NCBI RefSeq assembly: GCF_001270495.1
Contig: NZ_LGUR01000238.1
Coordinates: 1-51,098 of the forward strand
Source: Streptomyces viridochromogenes
GTDB taxonomy: Bacteria > Actinomycetota > Actinomycetes > Streptomycetales > Streptomycetaceae
Direction of reading: 5' to 3'
Length of the DNA: 51,098 nucleotides
The notes under the pieces were generated by a model, which was not told where the DNA came from, ran no database searches, and saw only the letters and a list, made by a program, of their open reading frames with translations. Below are positions 32,180-39,021 of the stretch, one piece after another. Made by a program: the position numbers and the translations under genes. Every line of letters starts with the position of its first letter. The first letter of the stretch is position 1.

Positions 32180-33151
32180 TCAGCCCTCGACCGTCGTCAG
32201 ATACAGCTTCACGAACCGGTCGACGTCCACGTCCAGGGCCACATCCACCAACTGCTGCTCGCGCAGGCCGTCGTGGATCTCGGACTCGCCGGGGCGGGGG
32301 CGTCGGTCGACGACGGTCTGACCCCGCGTCGGGCCCGGGGCGAGGGAGACCTCGACGGGCAGGAGGCGGGTGGTGATGCCCGCCGGGTCCACCACCGAGC
32401 ACACCGCGCCCGCGTCGCCGATGCCGCCGGCCTCGGAGTCGGCCCCGACGTCCGGCGTGGCCGGGCGATGGGACAGCAGGTCGCCGGCGAGCCGGGTGCC
32501 GGGCTCCGCGCTCGCCCGCAGCCGCCGTACGTCCGCCCCGGGCACCACGACCCGCTGGAAGACGTCCAGGCCGTACATGGTGATCGGCACTCCCGCCGTG
32601 AGCGCGATCGCGGCCGCCTCCGGGTCGTGCCACACGTTGAACTCCGCGACCGGGGTGGCGTTCCCGCAGGCCACCGCGCCGCCCATGAAGACGATCCGCT
32701 CGATGTTGCGGGTCACCTCCGGGTGCGTCCGCAGCAGCAGGGCGATGTTGGTCAGGGGCGCGGTCGGGATGAGGGTCACCGGACGCGGGGACGCCAGGAT
32801 CTCGCGGCGCAGCAGCGTCACCGCGTCCACGTCGGCCGGGGCGCGGGTCGGCGCGGGCAGGCCGATGTCGCCCATGCCGTCCTCGCCGTGCACGTGCCGC
32901 GCCGAGCGCGCGGGCTCGATCAGCGGACGTCCGGCGCCCCGGGCGACGGGGATGTCGGGGGCGCCGGCCAGCTCCAGGACGGTGAGGGTGTTGCGTACGA
33001 CGCCGTCCACATCCGTGTTGCCCGCCACGCAGGTGACGGCGCGCACGTCGAGCCCCGGGTGGCGTACCGCGAACAACAGCGCCAGAGCGTCGTCGACACC
33101 GGTGTCGCAGTCGATGATCACCGGGATGGGCTGCCCTTCGGCGTTGGTCAC
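32180..33151 (-). CDS. Nucleoside hydrolase
   Basis: This 323-aa cytoplasmic enzyme splits ribonucleosides into base and ribose for salvage. The calcium site DCDTGVDDALAL near residue 14 fits the family DTDPGxDDAxA. Also present are CVAGNTDVDG, IVFMGGAV, AEFNVWHDPEAA and the C-terminal GDAGAVCSVVDP. The last is a variant of the usual HDPLAV, so the catalytic His is replaced and substrate choice may be unusual. GTG start with GAGGAG six bases upstream. It lies downstream of, and on the same strand as, the ThrRS paralogue gene. Confidence 0.88.
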   Translation of the reverse strand: MTNAEGQPIPVIIDCDTGVDDALALLFAVRHPGLDVRAVTCVAGNTDVDGVVRNTLTVLELAGAPDIPVARGAGRPLIEPARSARHVHGEDGMGDIGLPAPTRAPADVDAVTLLRREILASPRPVTLIPTAPLTNIALLLRTHPEVTRNIERIVFMGGAVACGNATPVAEFNVWHDPEAAAIALTAGVPITMYGLDVFQRVVVPGADVRRLRASAEPGTRLAGDLLSHRPATPDVGADSEAGGIGDAGAVCSVVDPAGITTRLLPVEVSLAPGPTRGQTVVDRRPRPGESEIHDGLREQQLVDVALDVDVDRFVKLYLTTVEG

Positions 33152-33179
33152 GGCGAGCTCCTCACACGGGTGCGGTGGC

Positions 33180-33216
33180 GGTTCCGCGGTTCTGCGGTGG
33201 CGGGTTCTGCGGAACC
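33180..33216 (-). terminator. Likely terminator after the ThrRS paralogue
   Basis: GGTTCCGC (33180-33187) pairs with GCGGAACC (33209-33216) around a GC-rich loop in the gap downstream of the ThrRS stop. No T-run is visible. Confidence 0.4.
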
Positions 33217-33287
33217 GACCTTACGGTGTCGTACAGGTGGAGTGCGTCGCCGTATGGCGTCGCCGTGCGGGCTTCGTGCGTGCGGCG

Positions 33288-34556
33288 TCATGCGGCGTCA
33301 CCGTCCCACAGGCCGGGACCGCGCGCCGCGACGCGGGCAGCGATCCGCTCGACCAGCTCGGCGCCGGATACGCCTCCCGGCCGACGCCCGTCCCGCAGCC
33401 GCAGGGCCGCCACGAGGTCCTCCTCCCCGCCTTCCCGGGCCTCCCGCTCCCCGATGACCGCCTGGTACGGCACGAGGCGTGCCGCGCGGACGCGGGCGCC
33501 CAGGGTGCCGTGCTCGGGCCCGGCGAGTTCCGCCCGCAGCCCCTTGCGCCGGGCCCGGCGCAGCAGCTTCTCCGCCTGCCCGGTCTGGGCGTCGGACACG
33601 GGCAGGATCACCAGCTGCACCGGGGCGAGCCAGGGCGGGAAGGCCCCGCCGTGCTGCTCGACGAGGTGGGCTACGGCTCGTTCGACGCTGCCGATGACGC
33701 TGCGGTGGACCATGACGGGGCGGTGCCTTGCGCCGTCGGGTCCGATGTAGTGCAGGTCGAAGCGTTCCGGCTGGTGGAAGTCGATCTGGACGGTGGAGAG
33801 GGTCGCCTCGCGGCCGGCCGGGTCGGCGATCTGGACGTCGATCTTGGGGCCGTAGAACGCGGCCTCGCCCTCGGCGGCCTCGTACGGGATGCCGGAGGCG
33901 TCGAGGACCTCGCGGAGCAGGGCGGTGGCCCGCCGCCACAGCTCGGGGTCGGCGACATACTTTCCGCCCTCCCCGTCGCCCTCGGCGGGCAGGGAGAGAC
34001 GGTGCCGGGTGGCCCGGATCCCCAGATCGGCGTAAGCGCGGGTGATGAGTTTCAGGGCGGCGCGGGCCTCGTCCACCGCCTGGTCCAGGGTGCAGAAGAT
34101 ATGGGCGTCGTTGAGCTGGATCGCGCGCACGCGGGTGAGCCCGCCGAGGACCCCCGACAGCTCGGAGCGGTACATTCCACCCAACTCAGCCATACGGAAG
34201 GGCAGTTCACGGTAGCTGTGGGCGCGGGAGCGGTAGATCAGGGCGTGGTGGGGGCAGAGGCTGGGGCGCAGGACGACTTCTTCGGCGGGGTTTCCGCCGT
34301 CGCCGAGGTTCATCGGCGGGAACATGTCGTCGCTGTAGTGGTCCCAGTGCCCGGAGATCTCGTACAGCTCGCGCTTGCCGAGCACGGGCGAGTAGACGTG
34401 CCGGTACCCGGCCTCGCGTTCCGCGTCGCGGATGTACTCCTCCAGCACATGCCGGACGATCGCCCCGTCGGGCAGCCAGTACGGCAGTCCCGCGCCCATC
34501 AGGGGGTCGGTGTCGAAGAGGTCCAGTTCGCGGCCGAGGCGGCGGTGGTCGTGCAC
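33288..34556 (-). CDS. Threonyl-tRNA synthetase paralogue lacking TGS and editing domains
   Basis: This 422-aa enzyme should charge tRNA-Thr. It has only the class II catalytic core and the anticodon-binding domain; the N-terminal TGS and N2 editing domains of the normal approximately 660-aa ThrRS are absent, and the sequence starts directly at the core. The zinc ligands are kept (C101 in LCPHH, H152 in DAHIF, H284 in MVHRS), as are motif 2 arginines (LTRVR, 142-144) and motif 3 (GSVER, R293). Start: GTG 34556 after GGAGG. Without editing it may charge serine in error. The upstream leader (leader ORF, terminator, hidden ribosome site) shows expression tuned to threonyl-tRNA supply, so it looks like a starvation or inhibitor-tolerance reserve enzyme. 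Confidence 0.9.
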   Translation of the reverse strand: MHDHRRLGRELDLFDTDPLMGAGLPYWLPDGAIVRHVLEEYIRDAEREAGYRHVYSPVLGKRELYEISGHWDHYSDDMFPPMNLGDGGNPAEEVVLRPSLCPHHALIYRSRAHSYRELPFRMAELGGMYRSELSGVLGGLTRVRAIQLNDAHIFCTLDQAVDEARAALKLITRAYADLGIRATRHRLSLPAEGDGEGGKYVADPELWRRATALLREVLDASGIPYEAAEGEAAFYGPKIDVQIADPAGREATLSTVQIDFHQPERFDLHYIGPDGARHRPVMVHRSVIGSVERAVAHLVEQHGGAFPPWLAPVQLVILPVSDAQTGQAEKLLRRARRKGLRAELAGPEHGTLGARVRAARLVPYQAVIGEREAREGGEEDLVAALRLRDGRRPGGVSGAELVERIAARVAARGPGLWDGDAA

Positions 34557-34557
34557 G

Positions 34558-34589
34558 GGGTGCTCCTCCGGTTGAGAGGACGAGCACCC
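34558..34589 (-). promoter_or_regulatory. Hairpin sequestering the ThrRS ribosome binding site
   Basis: On the minus strand GGGTGC-(TCG)-TCCTC pairs with GAGGA-GCACCC, and the GGAGG Shine-Dalgarno sequence lies in the 3' arm, ending about eight bases before the GTG at 34556. Opening this hairpin would be needed for initiation. Confidence 0.55.
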
Positions 34590-34594
34590 ACACG

Positions 34595-34627
34595 CCGAAG
34601 CCCCGGGGCACTCGCCCGGGGCTTCGG
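34595..34627 (-). terminator. Attenuator terminator in the ThrRS leader
   Basis: CCGAAGCCCCGGG pairs perfectly over 13 bp with CCCGGGGCTTCGG around a 7-base loop. It lies between the leader ORF stop (34640) and the ThrRS start (34556), inside the transcript rather than at a gene end, which is why it is read as an attenuator. Confidence 0.7.
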
Positions 34628-34639
34628 ATCGCTCAGGTG

Positions 34640-34702
34640 TCAGCGCGGCGCCGGGACGGGGTCCGGCGTCGTCGTGGGAGACGGGTTGGCGGCGCGCTGC
34701 AT
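34640..34702 (-). CDS. Leader peptide with Thr-Thr-Thr upstream of ThrRS paralogue
   Basis: ATG at 34702 opens 20 codons (MQRAANPSP, then TTT, then PDPVPAPR) ending TGA at 34640. The three threonine codons are consecutive ACG triplets (34667-34675). There is no Shine-Dalgarno: six C residues precede the ATG and TACCGT (-10 box) precedes them, so transcription probably starts at the A of the ATG and the mRNA is leaderless. A ribosome stalled at uncharged Thr codons would alter folding of the downstream terminator stem at 34595-34627, allowing read-through into the synthetase gene. No protein function beyond this is expected. Confidence 0.65.
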   Translation of the reverse strand: MQRAANPSPTTTPDPVPAPR

Positions 34703-34708
34703 GGGGGG

Positions 34709-34714
34709 ACGGTA
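34709..34714 (-). promoter_or_regulatory. -10 box for a leaderless ThrRS leader transcript
   Basis: TACCGT on the minus strand is followed by six C and then ATG, giving the usual 6-7 base distance to a start point at the A of the leader ATG. A -35 box is not obvious; GCTTGG lies 16 bases upstream. Confidence 0.4.
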
Positions 34715-34748
34715 GCAACGGCCTGCCCCGCCAAGCGACCACTTTTCC

Positions 34749-34967
34749 TCGCCCCCGCCGCCCCTACCCGTCCCATCCTCCTGGGGCTCCGCCCCAGACC
34801 CCGCTCCTCAAACGCCGGAGGGGCTGGATTCGCCAGGCATTTTCAGCCCGTCCGGCGTTTGAGGACGAGGCCCCTCCAGGGCCGAAGCGGGGTCTGGGGC
34901 GGCAGCCCCAGTGGGGGCGAAGGGGCAGCGCCCCTGGGGATGGGACGGGTAGGGGCGGCGGGGGCGA
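34749..34967. repeat. Large intergenic inverted repeat of Streptomyces type
   Basis: TCGCCCCCGCCGCCCCTACC... (34749-34777) is matched without error by its reverse complement at 34939-34967, 29 bp per arm. Inside, TCAAACGCCGGA faces TCCGGCGTTTGA, and further GC-rich arms (TGGGGC/GCCCCA) flank the core. This compound palindrome with the CAAACGCCGG core is a repeat type I recall as dispersed through Streptomyces genomes. It occupies most of the 395-base gap between the ThrRS leader and the next lipoprotein gene; nothing else is visible there. Confidence 0.85.
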
Positions 34968-35097
34968 AGGACTTGTCCCGTGCGGTGCGCTTCACCCGGA
35001 CGGCCCGGCGCGCTGGTGGGCGTGCGGTCGGGGTGGTGCCTTAAGAACACGCACCCGATCTTGGGCGCACGCCCGACCCCAGCCCAGGAGGCCCGCG

Positions 35098-35883
35098 ATG
35101 CCCCGTCCCCCGGCCCGCGCCGTCATCGCCGCGACGCTCTCCGCGGCCACCCTCCTGACCGCCTCCGCCTGCGACTCCATCGCCGGCCTGGGCAGACCCG
35201 CCTCGGCCACCCGAGCCAACGCCTCCGCCGCGAGCCCCACCACACCGGCGACCCCCGCGGCCGCCCCCACCCTCACCGAGTCCCAGGCCCGTGCCGCGCT
35301 CATCAGCGAGTCCGACCTGGGCGAGCCCTGGGTCGCCACGGAGGGCTTCGCCACCTGGCGGGAGTCCATGCTCAAGGCGAGTACCGAGTCGGCCGACGCG
35401 GAGTGCGGACAGCTGCTCGACGCGCTGTACGCGGAGGAACTCCTCGGCCCCGACGCCACCACGCGCGCGTCGGTCGCCCTGGACGACCTGGTGGACGAGG
35501 CCCAGCTGCGCTACCAGGTCGTGGCCCATCGCCCCGACGCCGTGGACCGGACGCTGGCATGGCTCGGCCGCATGCCGGACGAGTGCGGCGAGTTCACGGC
35601 GAGGGCGGGCGGCGGGCCGATGGCCGTCGAGGTCACCGAGGCCGAGGTGCCGGAGGTCGGGGACGCCCGGCAGGGTCTGCGGGTCGTCCTCAGCGCCGTC
35701 TCCGAGTACGAGGACGCGCCCGTCCTGACCCTCCACGTCGCCGCCGTCCGCGTGGGCGACGACGCGGTCGTCCTCACCAACGGCGGCCTAGGCGACGTAC
35801 CGGGCGACGCCACCGTGGCGGCCGTCGAACTGGGCGCCCACCGGCTGACCGAGGTCCAAAAGCAGGGCAGAGCGGAAATCTGA
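35098..35883 (+). CDS. Exported lipoprotein of unknown function
   Basis: This 261-aa lipoprotein has a signal peptide with lipobox LTASAC, an Ala/Thr/Pro linker, and a domain from about residue 58 (LTESQARAALISESDLGEPW) with paired Cys in AECGQ and DECGE. The pattern resembles the extracellular PknH-like or sensor-type lipoproteins of actinobacteria, but the match is loose. AGGAGG before the ATG (35098) supports the start. It converges on the L12-like gene. Confidence 0.75.
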   Translation: MPRPPARAVIAATLSAATLLTASACDSIAGLGRPASATRANASAASPTTPATPAAAPTLTESQARAALISESDLGEPWVATEGFATWRESMLKASTESADAECGQLLDALYAEELLGPDATTRASVALDDLVDEAQLRYQVVAHRPDAVDRTLAWLGRMPDECGEFTARAGGGPMAVEVTEAEVPEVGDARQGLRVVLSAVSEYEDAPVLTLHVAAVRVGDDAVVLTNGGLGDVPGDATVAAVELGAHRLTEVQKQGRAEI

Positions 35884-35914
35884 CCCAGGCGCCGGCCCAG
35901 GCGGCCGGGATGCC

Positions 35915-36190
35915 CTAACCCAGCCGGTCCACCGCGTCCTTGGCCTCCTTCAGGCCCGCCCCGGTGATCTCCCGGTAGACCTTGATGGCCTGGACCTGCC
36001 TACCAGTCCGCACGAGCGACACGACCTCGCCCATGCGGGGGTCCTCGCCGTCCAGTCCCAAGTGGTCCAGAACCAGGTCGAGTTTGCGCTCGACACGGGC
36101 GACTCGCTGATCCGCCTGGGAAATCCTGCTCTGGAGGGTCATGATGCCCCCGAAGGCGGCGAGCACGAGGAAGAGAACCGCTATATCCAT
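35915..36190 (-). CDS. Membrane-anchored protein with ribosomal L7/L12 C-terminal-like domain
   Basis: This 91-aa protein has an N-terminal transmembrane helix (DIAVLFLVLAAFGGIMTLQ), a short coiled coil (RISQADQRVARVERKLDLVLDHLG) and a C-terminal region (QAIKVYREITGAGLKEAKDAVDRLG) that is nearly the L12 consensus where translation factors dock (VKVYKEITGLGLKEAKDLVE). It cannot be ribosomal L12 because the stalk-binding N-domain is replaced by a membrane anchor. It could tether factors, ribosomes or another partner at the membrane; that is inference. Confidence 0.82.
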   Translation of the reverse strand: MDIAVLFLVLAAFGGIMTLQSRISQADQRVARVERKLDLVLDHLGLDGEDPRMGEVVSLVRTGRQVQAIKVYREITGAGLKEAKDAVDRLG

Positions 36191-36256
36191 GGTCGGCGAT
36201 CCTACGTGCCGGCCCGCGTGCCGGCCTATGTGCCAGGGAGTCCGTCCTTCGTGCCG

Positions 36257-36994
36257 CTAGTCCACGTCGAACCGCAGCCGGTGCTCCACCACGTCCCGCG
36301 CCACGTCCACCGCCGTCAACGCATGCGCGAACGCGTGTGCCCGCAACCGGGCCAGCGCCTCGTCCGTGCCGACGCCCAGCTGGGCCATGATCATGCCGGT
36401 GGCCTGGTAGACCTGGTCATGGTCGATGGCGAGACCGCTCAGCCATCGTTCGTCCCCGGGCTCGCCCGCCTCCTCCACCCGCGGCAGCGCCATCAGCGCC
36501 ACGGTCATCATCCCGGCCATCACCCGCGCCGTCCGCAGGTCCCGGTCCGTGAGGTCGCCGGGGGTGTCGCGGTAGAGGTCGAGCGTGCCCACGCACATCG
36601 TGTCGTTGCCGAGCGGCATCGAGTACACCGCCCGCACGCCCACCGCCGTGGCCTGCTGAGCGAAGACCGGCCAGCGCAGCACGTCCTGGCCCGCCGTCAG
36701 ATCACGGGCGAGCACGGGGGTTCCGCTCTCCGCGGCGGACTGGCAGGGGCCGTCGCCCAAGGTGGCCTGGATCTCGGTCACATACGCGGCCTGCGCACTG
36801 CTCGCGCCCAGCTGCACGGGCATTCCGTCACTGTGCAGCGACACGCTCGCGCCGATCACGGGCAGCAGCTCCACGGCGACGTCACAGAGTCGCGCAGGGA
36901 TCTCGCCGGGCCCGACACCGCGTACGCCCTCGGCGATGGCGTCCGCGGCTCGCTCCCGTCCGCGCTCACCAGGTGGCTCGTCTCTGGGCCGCAC
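36257..36994 (-). CDS. GAF-ANTAR domain transcription antiterminator
   Basis: This 245-aa protein has a GAF sensor domain (about 40-165: GASVSLHSDGMPVQLGASSAQ, TLGDGPCQSA, YSMPLGNDTMCVGTLDLY) and a C-terminal ANTAR RNA-binding helix bundle (DHDQVYQATGMIMAQLGVGTDEALARLRAHAFAHALTAVDVARDVV). Such proteins bind paired RNA hairpins and prevent transcription termination in response to a signal at the GAF domain. Start GTG 36994 with GGAG upstream. No matching target RNA hairpin was obvious in the flanking genes. Confidence 0.9.
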   Translation of the reverse strand: MRPRDEPPGERGRERAADAIAEGVRGVGPGEIPARLCDVAVELLPVIGASVSLHSDGMPVQLGASSAQAAYVTEIQATLGDGPCQSAAESGTPVLARDLTAGQDVLRWPVFAQQATAVGVRAVYSMPLGNDTMCVGTLDLYRDTPGDLTDRDLRTARVMAGMMTVALMALPRVEEAGEPGDERWLSGLAIDHDQVYQATGMIMAQLGVGTDEALARLRAHAFAHALTAVDVARDVVEHRLRFDVD

Positions 36995-37129
36995 GGCTGC
37001 CTCCTCGTTCCGAGCGCGGCCTGCTGGTTCCGGGGCCCGACACCCCTCTCAGTCGCCCACCCCCGGACGACGCCCGACTACCCGAGGCCCGTCCGGCGAA
37101 ACCCCGCCGACCTTGCGTGACAACCTCTC

Positions 37130-37933
37130 CTACCGCTTCTCGTAGGGGTTCGCCGGCTGCGCGATCCGCCGTACCGCGACGGCGTCCAGCACCGGCGGCC
37201 ATGCCTCGTCCGTGCCGAGTTCGCCCTTGGGACGCCAGGTGCCGGTGACGGTGACCCAGGCGTCGGCGGGCGGCGCGTCCGCGTCCCGGATCTCGACCTT
37301 GCTGGTGGTGGCGTCGGCGGCGCAGCAGGCGACGAGGAGGCGGGTGACGTACCAGGTGCCGTCGTCGCGGGTGACGAAGCCGGTCAGCCGGACCGTACGT
37401 CCCGCCAGTGACCGTCCGCTGTCGTAGACCGCCCGGGAACCGAACTCCGCCAGCGTCAGCTCCACCGGGTTCCCGGCCGGCAGCGCGGGGAAGTGCCCGA
37501 TCCCCTGCGCCGCACGCTGCCCCGCCTCGCGCTCGGCGCTGTAGGAGCCGAGCGCGGGGGGCGGGAAGAGGAGGAGGGCGAGGGCGGGGAGGGTGAGCAG
37601 CCAGGCGACCCGGGGGCTATGGTGGCCGCCGTGCTGATCGTGGGCGTGGGAATCGTCGCCGGATTCGTCGTGCTCGCCGTGCTCGCGTTGCTGATCGCGG
37701 CCGGCGTGTTCGCCGTGCTCTGCGTGCTGGCGCTGCTCGGCGTGCGGTTCCTGTTCCGGTCGCCCGACGACCGCCGCGGCCACCGCCAGCAGCACCAGCA
37801 GGCACCCGGACGCGACCAGGTATGGCCGTAGTCCCGCCTGCACGTACCGCAGATACAGCTCGCTGAACAGCGAGATCCGCAGGATCGCCGCGCCCGTCAG
37901 GAGCAGCAGCACCGCCGGCCCGTACCGCCTCAC
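37130..37933 (-). CDS. TIGR03943-type permease subunit with His-rich loop
   Basis: This 267-aa protein has two N-terminal helices (VLLLLTGAAILRISLF, YLVASGCLLVLLAVAAAVV), a very His-rich loop (12 or so His between residues 60 and 110), a third helix and a C-terminal OB-like domain with a CC pair (LVACCAADATTSK). It fits the TIGR03943 family, which partners DUF318-type permeases. The His loop probably binds zinc or a similar metal. Its GTG start overlaps the stop of the permease gene by four bases (GTGA), so the two are translationally coupled. Confidence 0.88.
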   Translation of the reverse strand: MRRYGPAVLLLLTGAAILRISLFSELYLRYVQAGLRPYLVASGCLLVLLAVAAAVVGRPEQEPHAEQRQHAEHGEHAGRDQQREHGEHDESGDDSHAHDQHGGHHSPRVAWLLTLPALALLLFPPPALGSYSAEREAGQRAAQGIGHFPALPAGNPVELTLAEFGSRAVYDSGRSLAGRTVRLTGFVTRDDGTWYVTRLLVACCAADATTSKVEIRDADAPPADAWVTVTGTWRPKGELGTDEAWPPVLDAVAVRRIAQPANPYEKR

Positions 37934-38934
37934 AGCAGCCACCACCCCACGAGCACGCTGCTGAGCACGGCCACCACCCAGGTCACGGACGAGAACCGCA
38001 CGGCGAAGGACCGCCCGAACGTCCCCGCCTGGAGGGCGATCAGTTTCAGGTCCACCATCGGACCGACGACCATGAACGCCAGCCGCGCGGTCGGCGAGAA
38101 GCCGCTCAGGGAGGCCGCGACGAACGCGTCCGCCTCGCTGCACACGCACAGGACGACCGCGAGGAGGGCCAGGAGCAGCACCGACAGCCAGGGCGAGCCG
38201 GTGAAGAGGTCCAGTACCGAGCGGGGCACGACGATGTTGAAGGTCGCCGCGGCCGCCGCGCCCAGCACCAGGAAGCCGCCCGCGTGCAGGAAGTCGTGCT
38301 GGAGGCCGGCCGTGAAGGCGCGCAGGCCGGTGGCGGTCGGGTCGGTGTGGCGCTTGGGCGGGCGCAGCCACTCGTCGCGGCCGAACCGGGCCCACAGCCA
38401 GCCCATCACCACCGCCGTGGCCAGCGAGGCGACGAGCCGGGCGAGGACCATCTCCGGCTGTCCGGGGAAGGCGACGGACGTGGCCACCAGGACGACCGGG
38501 TTGATGGCGGGCGCGGAGAGGAGGAACGCGAGGGCGGCCGCCGGGGCGACGCCGCGCCGCATCAGGCTCCCGGCCACCGGCACGGACGCGCACTCGCATC
38601 CCGGCAGGACGACACCGGCCGCCCCGGCCACGGGTACCGCGAGCGCCTGGTTGCGGGGCAGCAGCCGGCTGAAGACCTTCTCCGGTACGAGGGCCCCGAT
38701 CGCCGCCGAGACGATGGTGCCGAGCAGCAGGAAGGGCACGCCCTGCACCGCGATCGCCGTGAAGACGGTCCACCAGGCGGCGACGGGCGGGGTGTAGAGG
38801 TCGAGGGCGAGCATCGGCCCGAGGACCGAGGCGACCGTGGCGATGGCGAGGAGCGCGGCGCCGCCGAGCACGGCGTACACGAGCGCGCGTATGACGACGC
38901 GCAGCCCGTCGCCCACGGTCCGCTGGTTCTGCAC
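37930..38934 (-). CDS. DUF318 (ArsP_1-type) permease
   Basis: This 334-aa inner-membrane permease has about eight helices and the family motif VVLPGCECASVPVAGSLMRRGV, with two Cys that are probably substrate-linked, then SAPAINPVVLVATSVAFPG. The second half has a pseudo-repeat with VVLCVCSEADAFVAASL, again with a Cys pair. Members export or move arsenicals or metals; with the His-rich TIGR03943 partner a zinc or cobalt role is likely. Start GTG 38934 with GAGGA upstream. Confidence 0.88.
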   Translation of the reverse strand: MQNQRTVGDGLRVVIRALVYAVLGGAALLAIATVASVLGPMLALDLYTPPVAAWWTVFTAIAVQGVPFLLLGTIVSAAIGALVPEKVFSRLLPRNQALAVPVAGAAGVVLPGCECASVPVAGSLMRRGVAPAAALAFLLSAPAINPVVLVATSVAFPGQPEMVLARLVASLATAVVMGWLWARFGRDEWLRPPKRHTDPTATGLRAFTAGLQHDFLHAGGFLVLGAAAAATFNIVVPRSVLDLFTGSPWLSVLLLALLAVVLCVCSEADAFVAASLSGFSPTARLAFMVVGPMVDLKLIALQAGTFGRSFAVRFSSVTWVVAVLSSVLVGWWLL

Positions 38935-39021
38935 GCGCCTGTCCTCGCCCCGGTGCCGGAATGTTCCGCGAATTGCCTCGGGCAGGCTAACCGGTCCGAC
39001 CTGTGCGCAGCCTTGGGCTCC

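Noticed and set aside
34558..34702. T-box riboswitch upstream of the ThrRS paralogue
   Set aside because: No T-box sequence or stem I specifier loop is recognisable. The leader ORF with Thr codons explains the structure better.
37493..37831. Small membrane protein on the plus strand inside the TIGR03943 gene
   Set aside because: It mirrors the His-rich repeat and hydrophobic segment of the real gene on the other strand. It has no ribosome binding site and the minus-strand gene has a coupled start.
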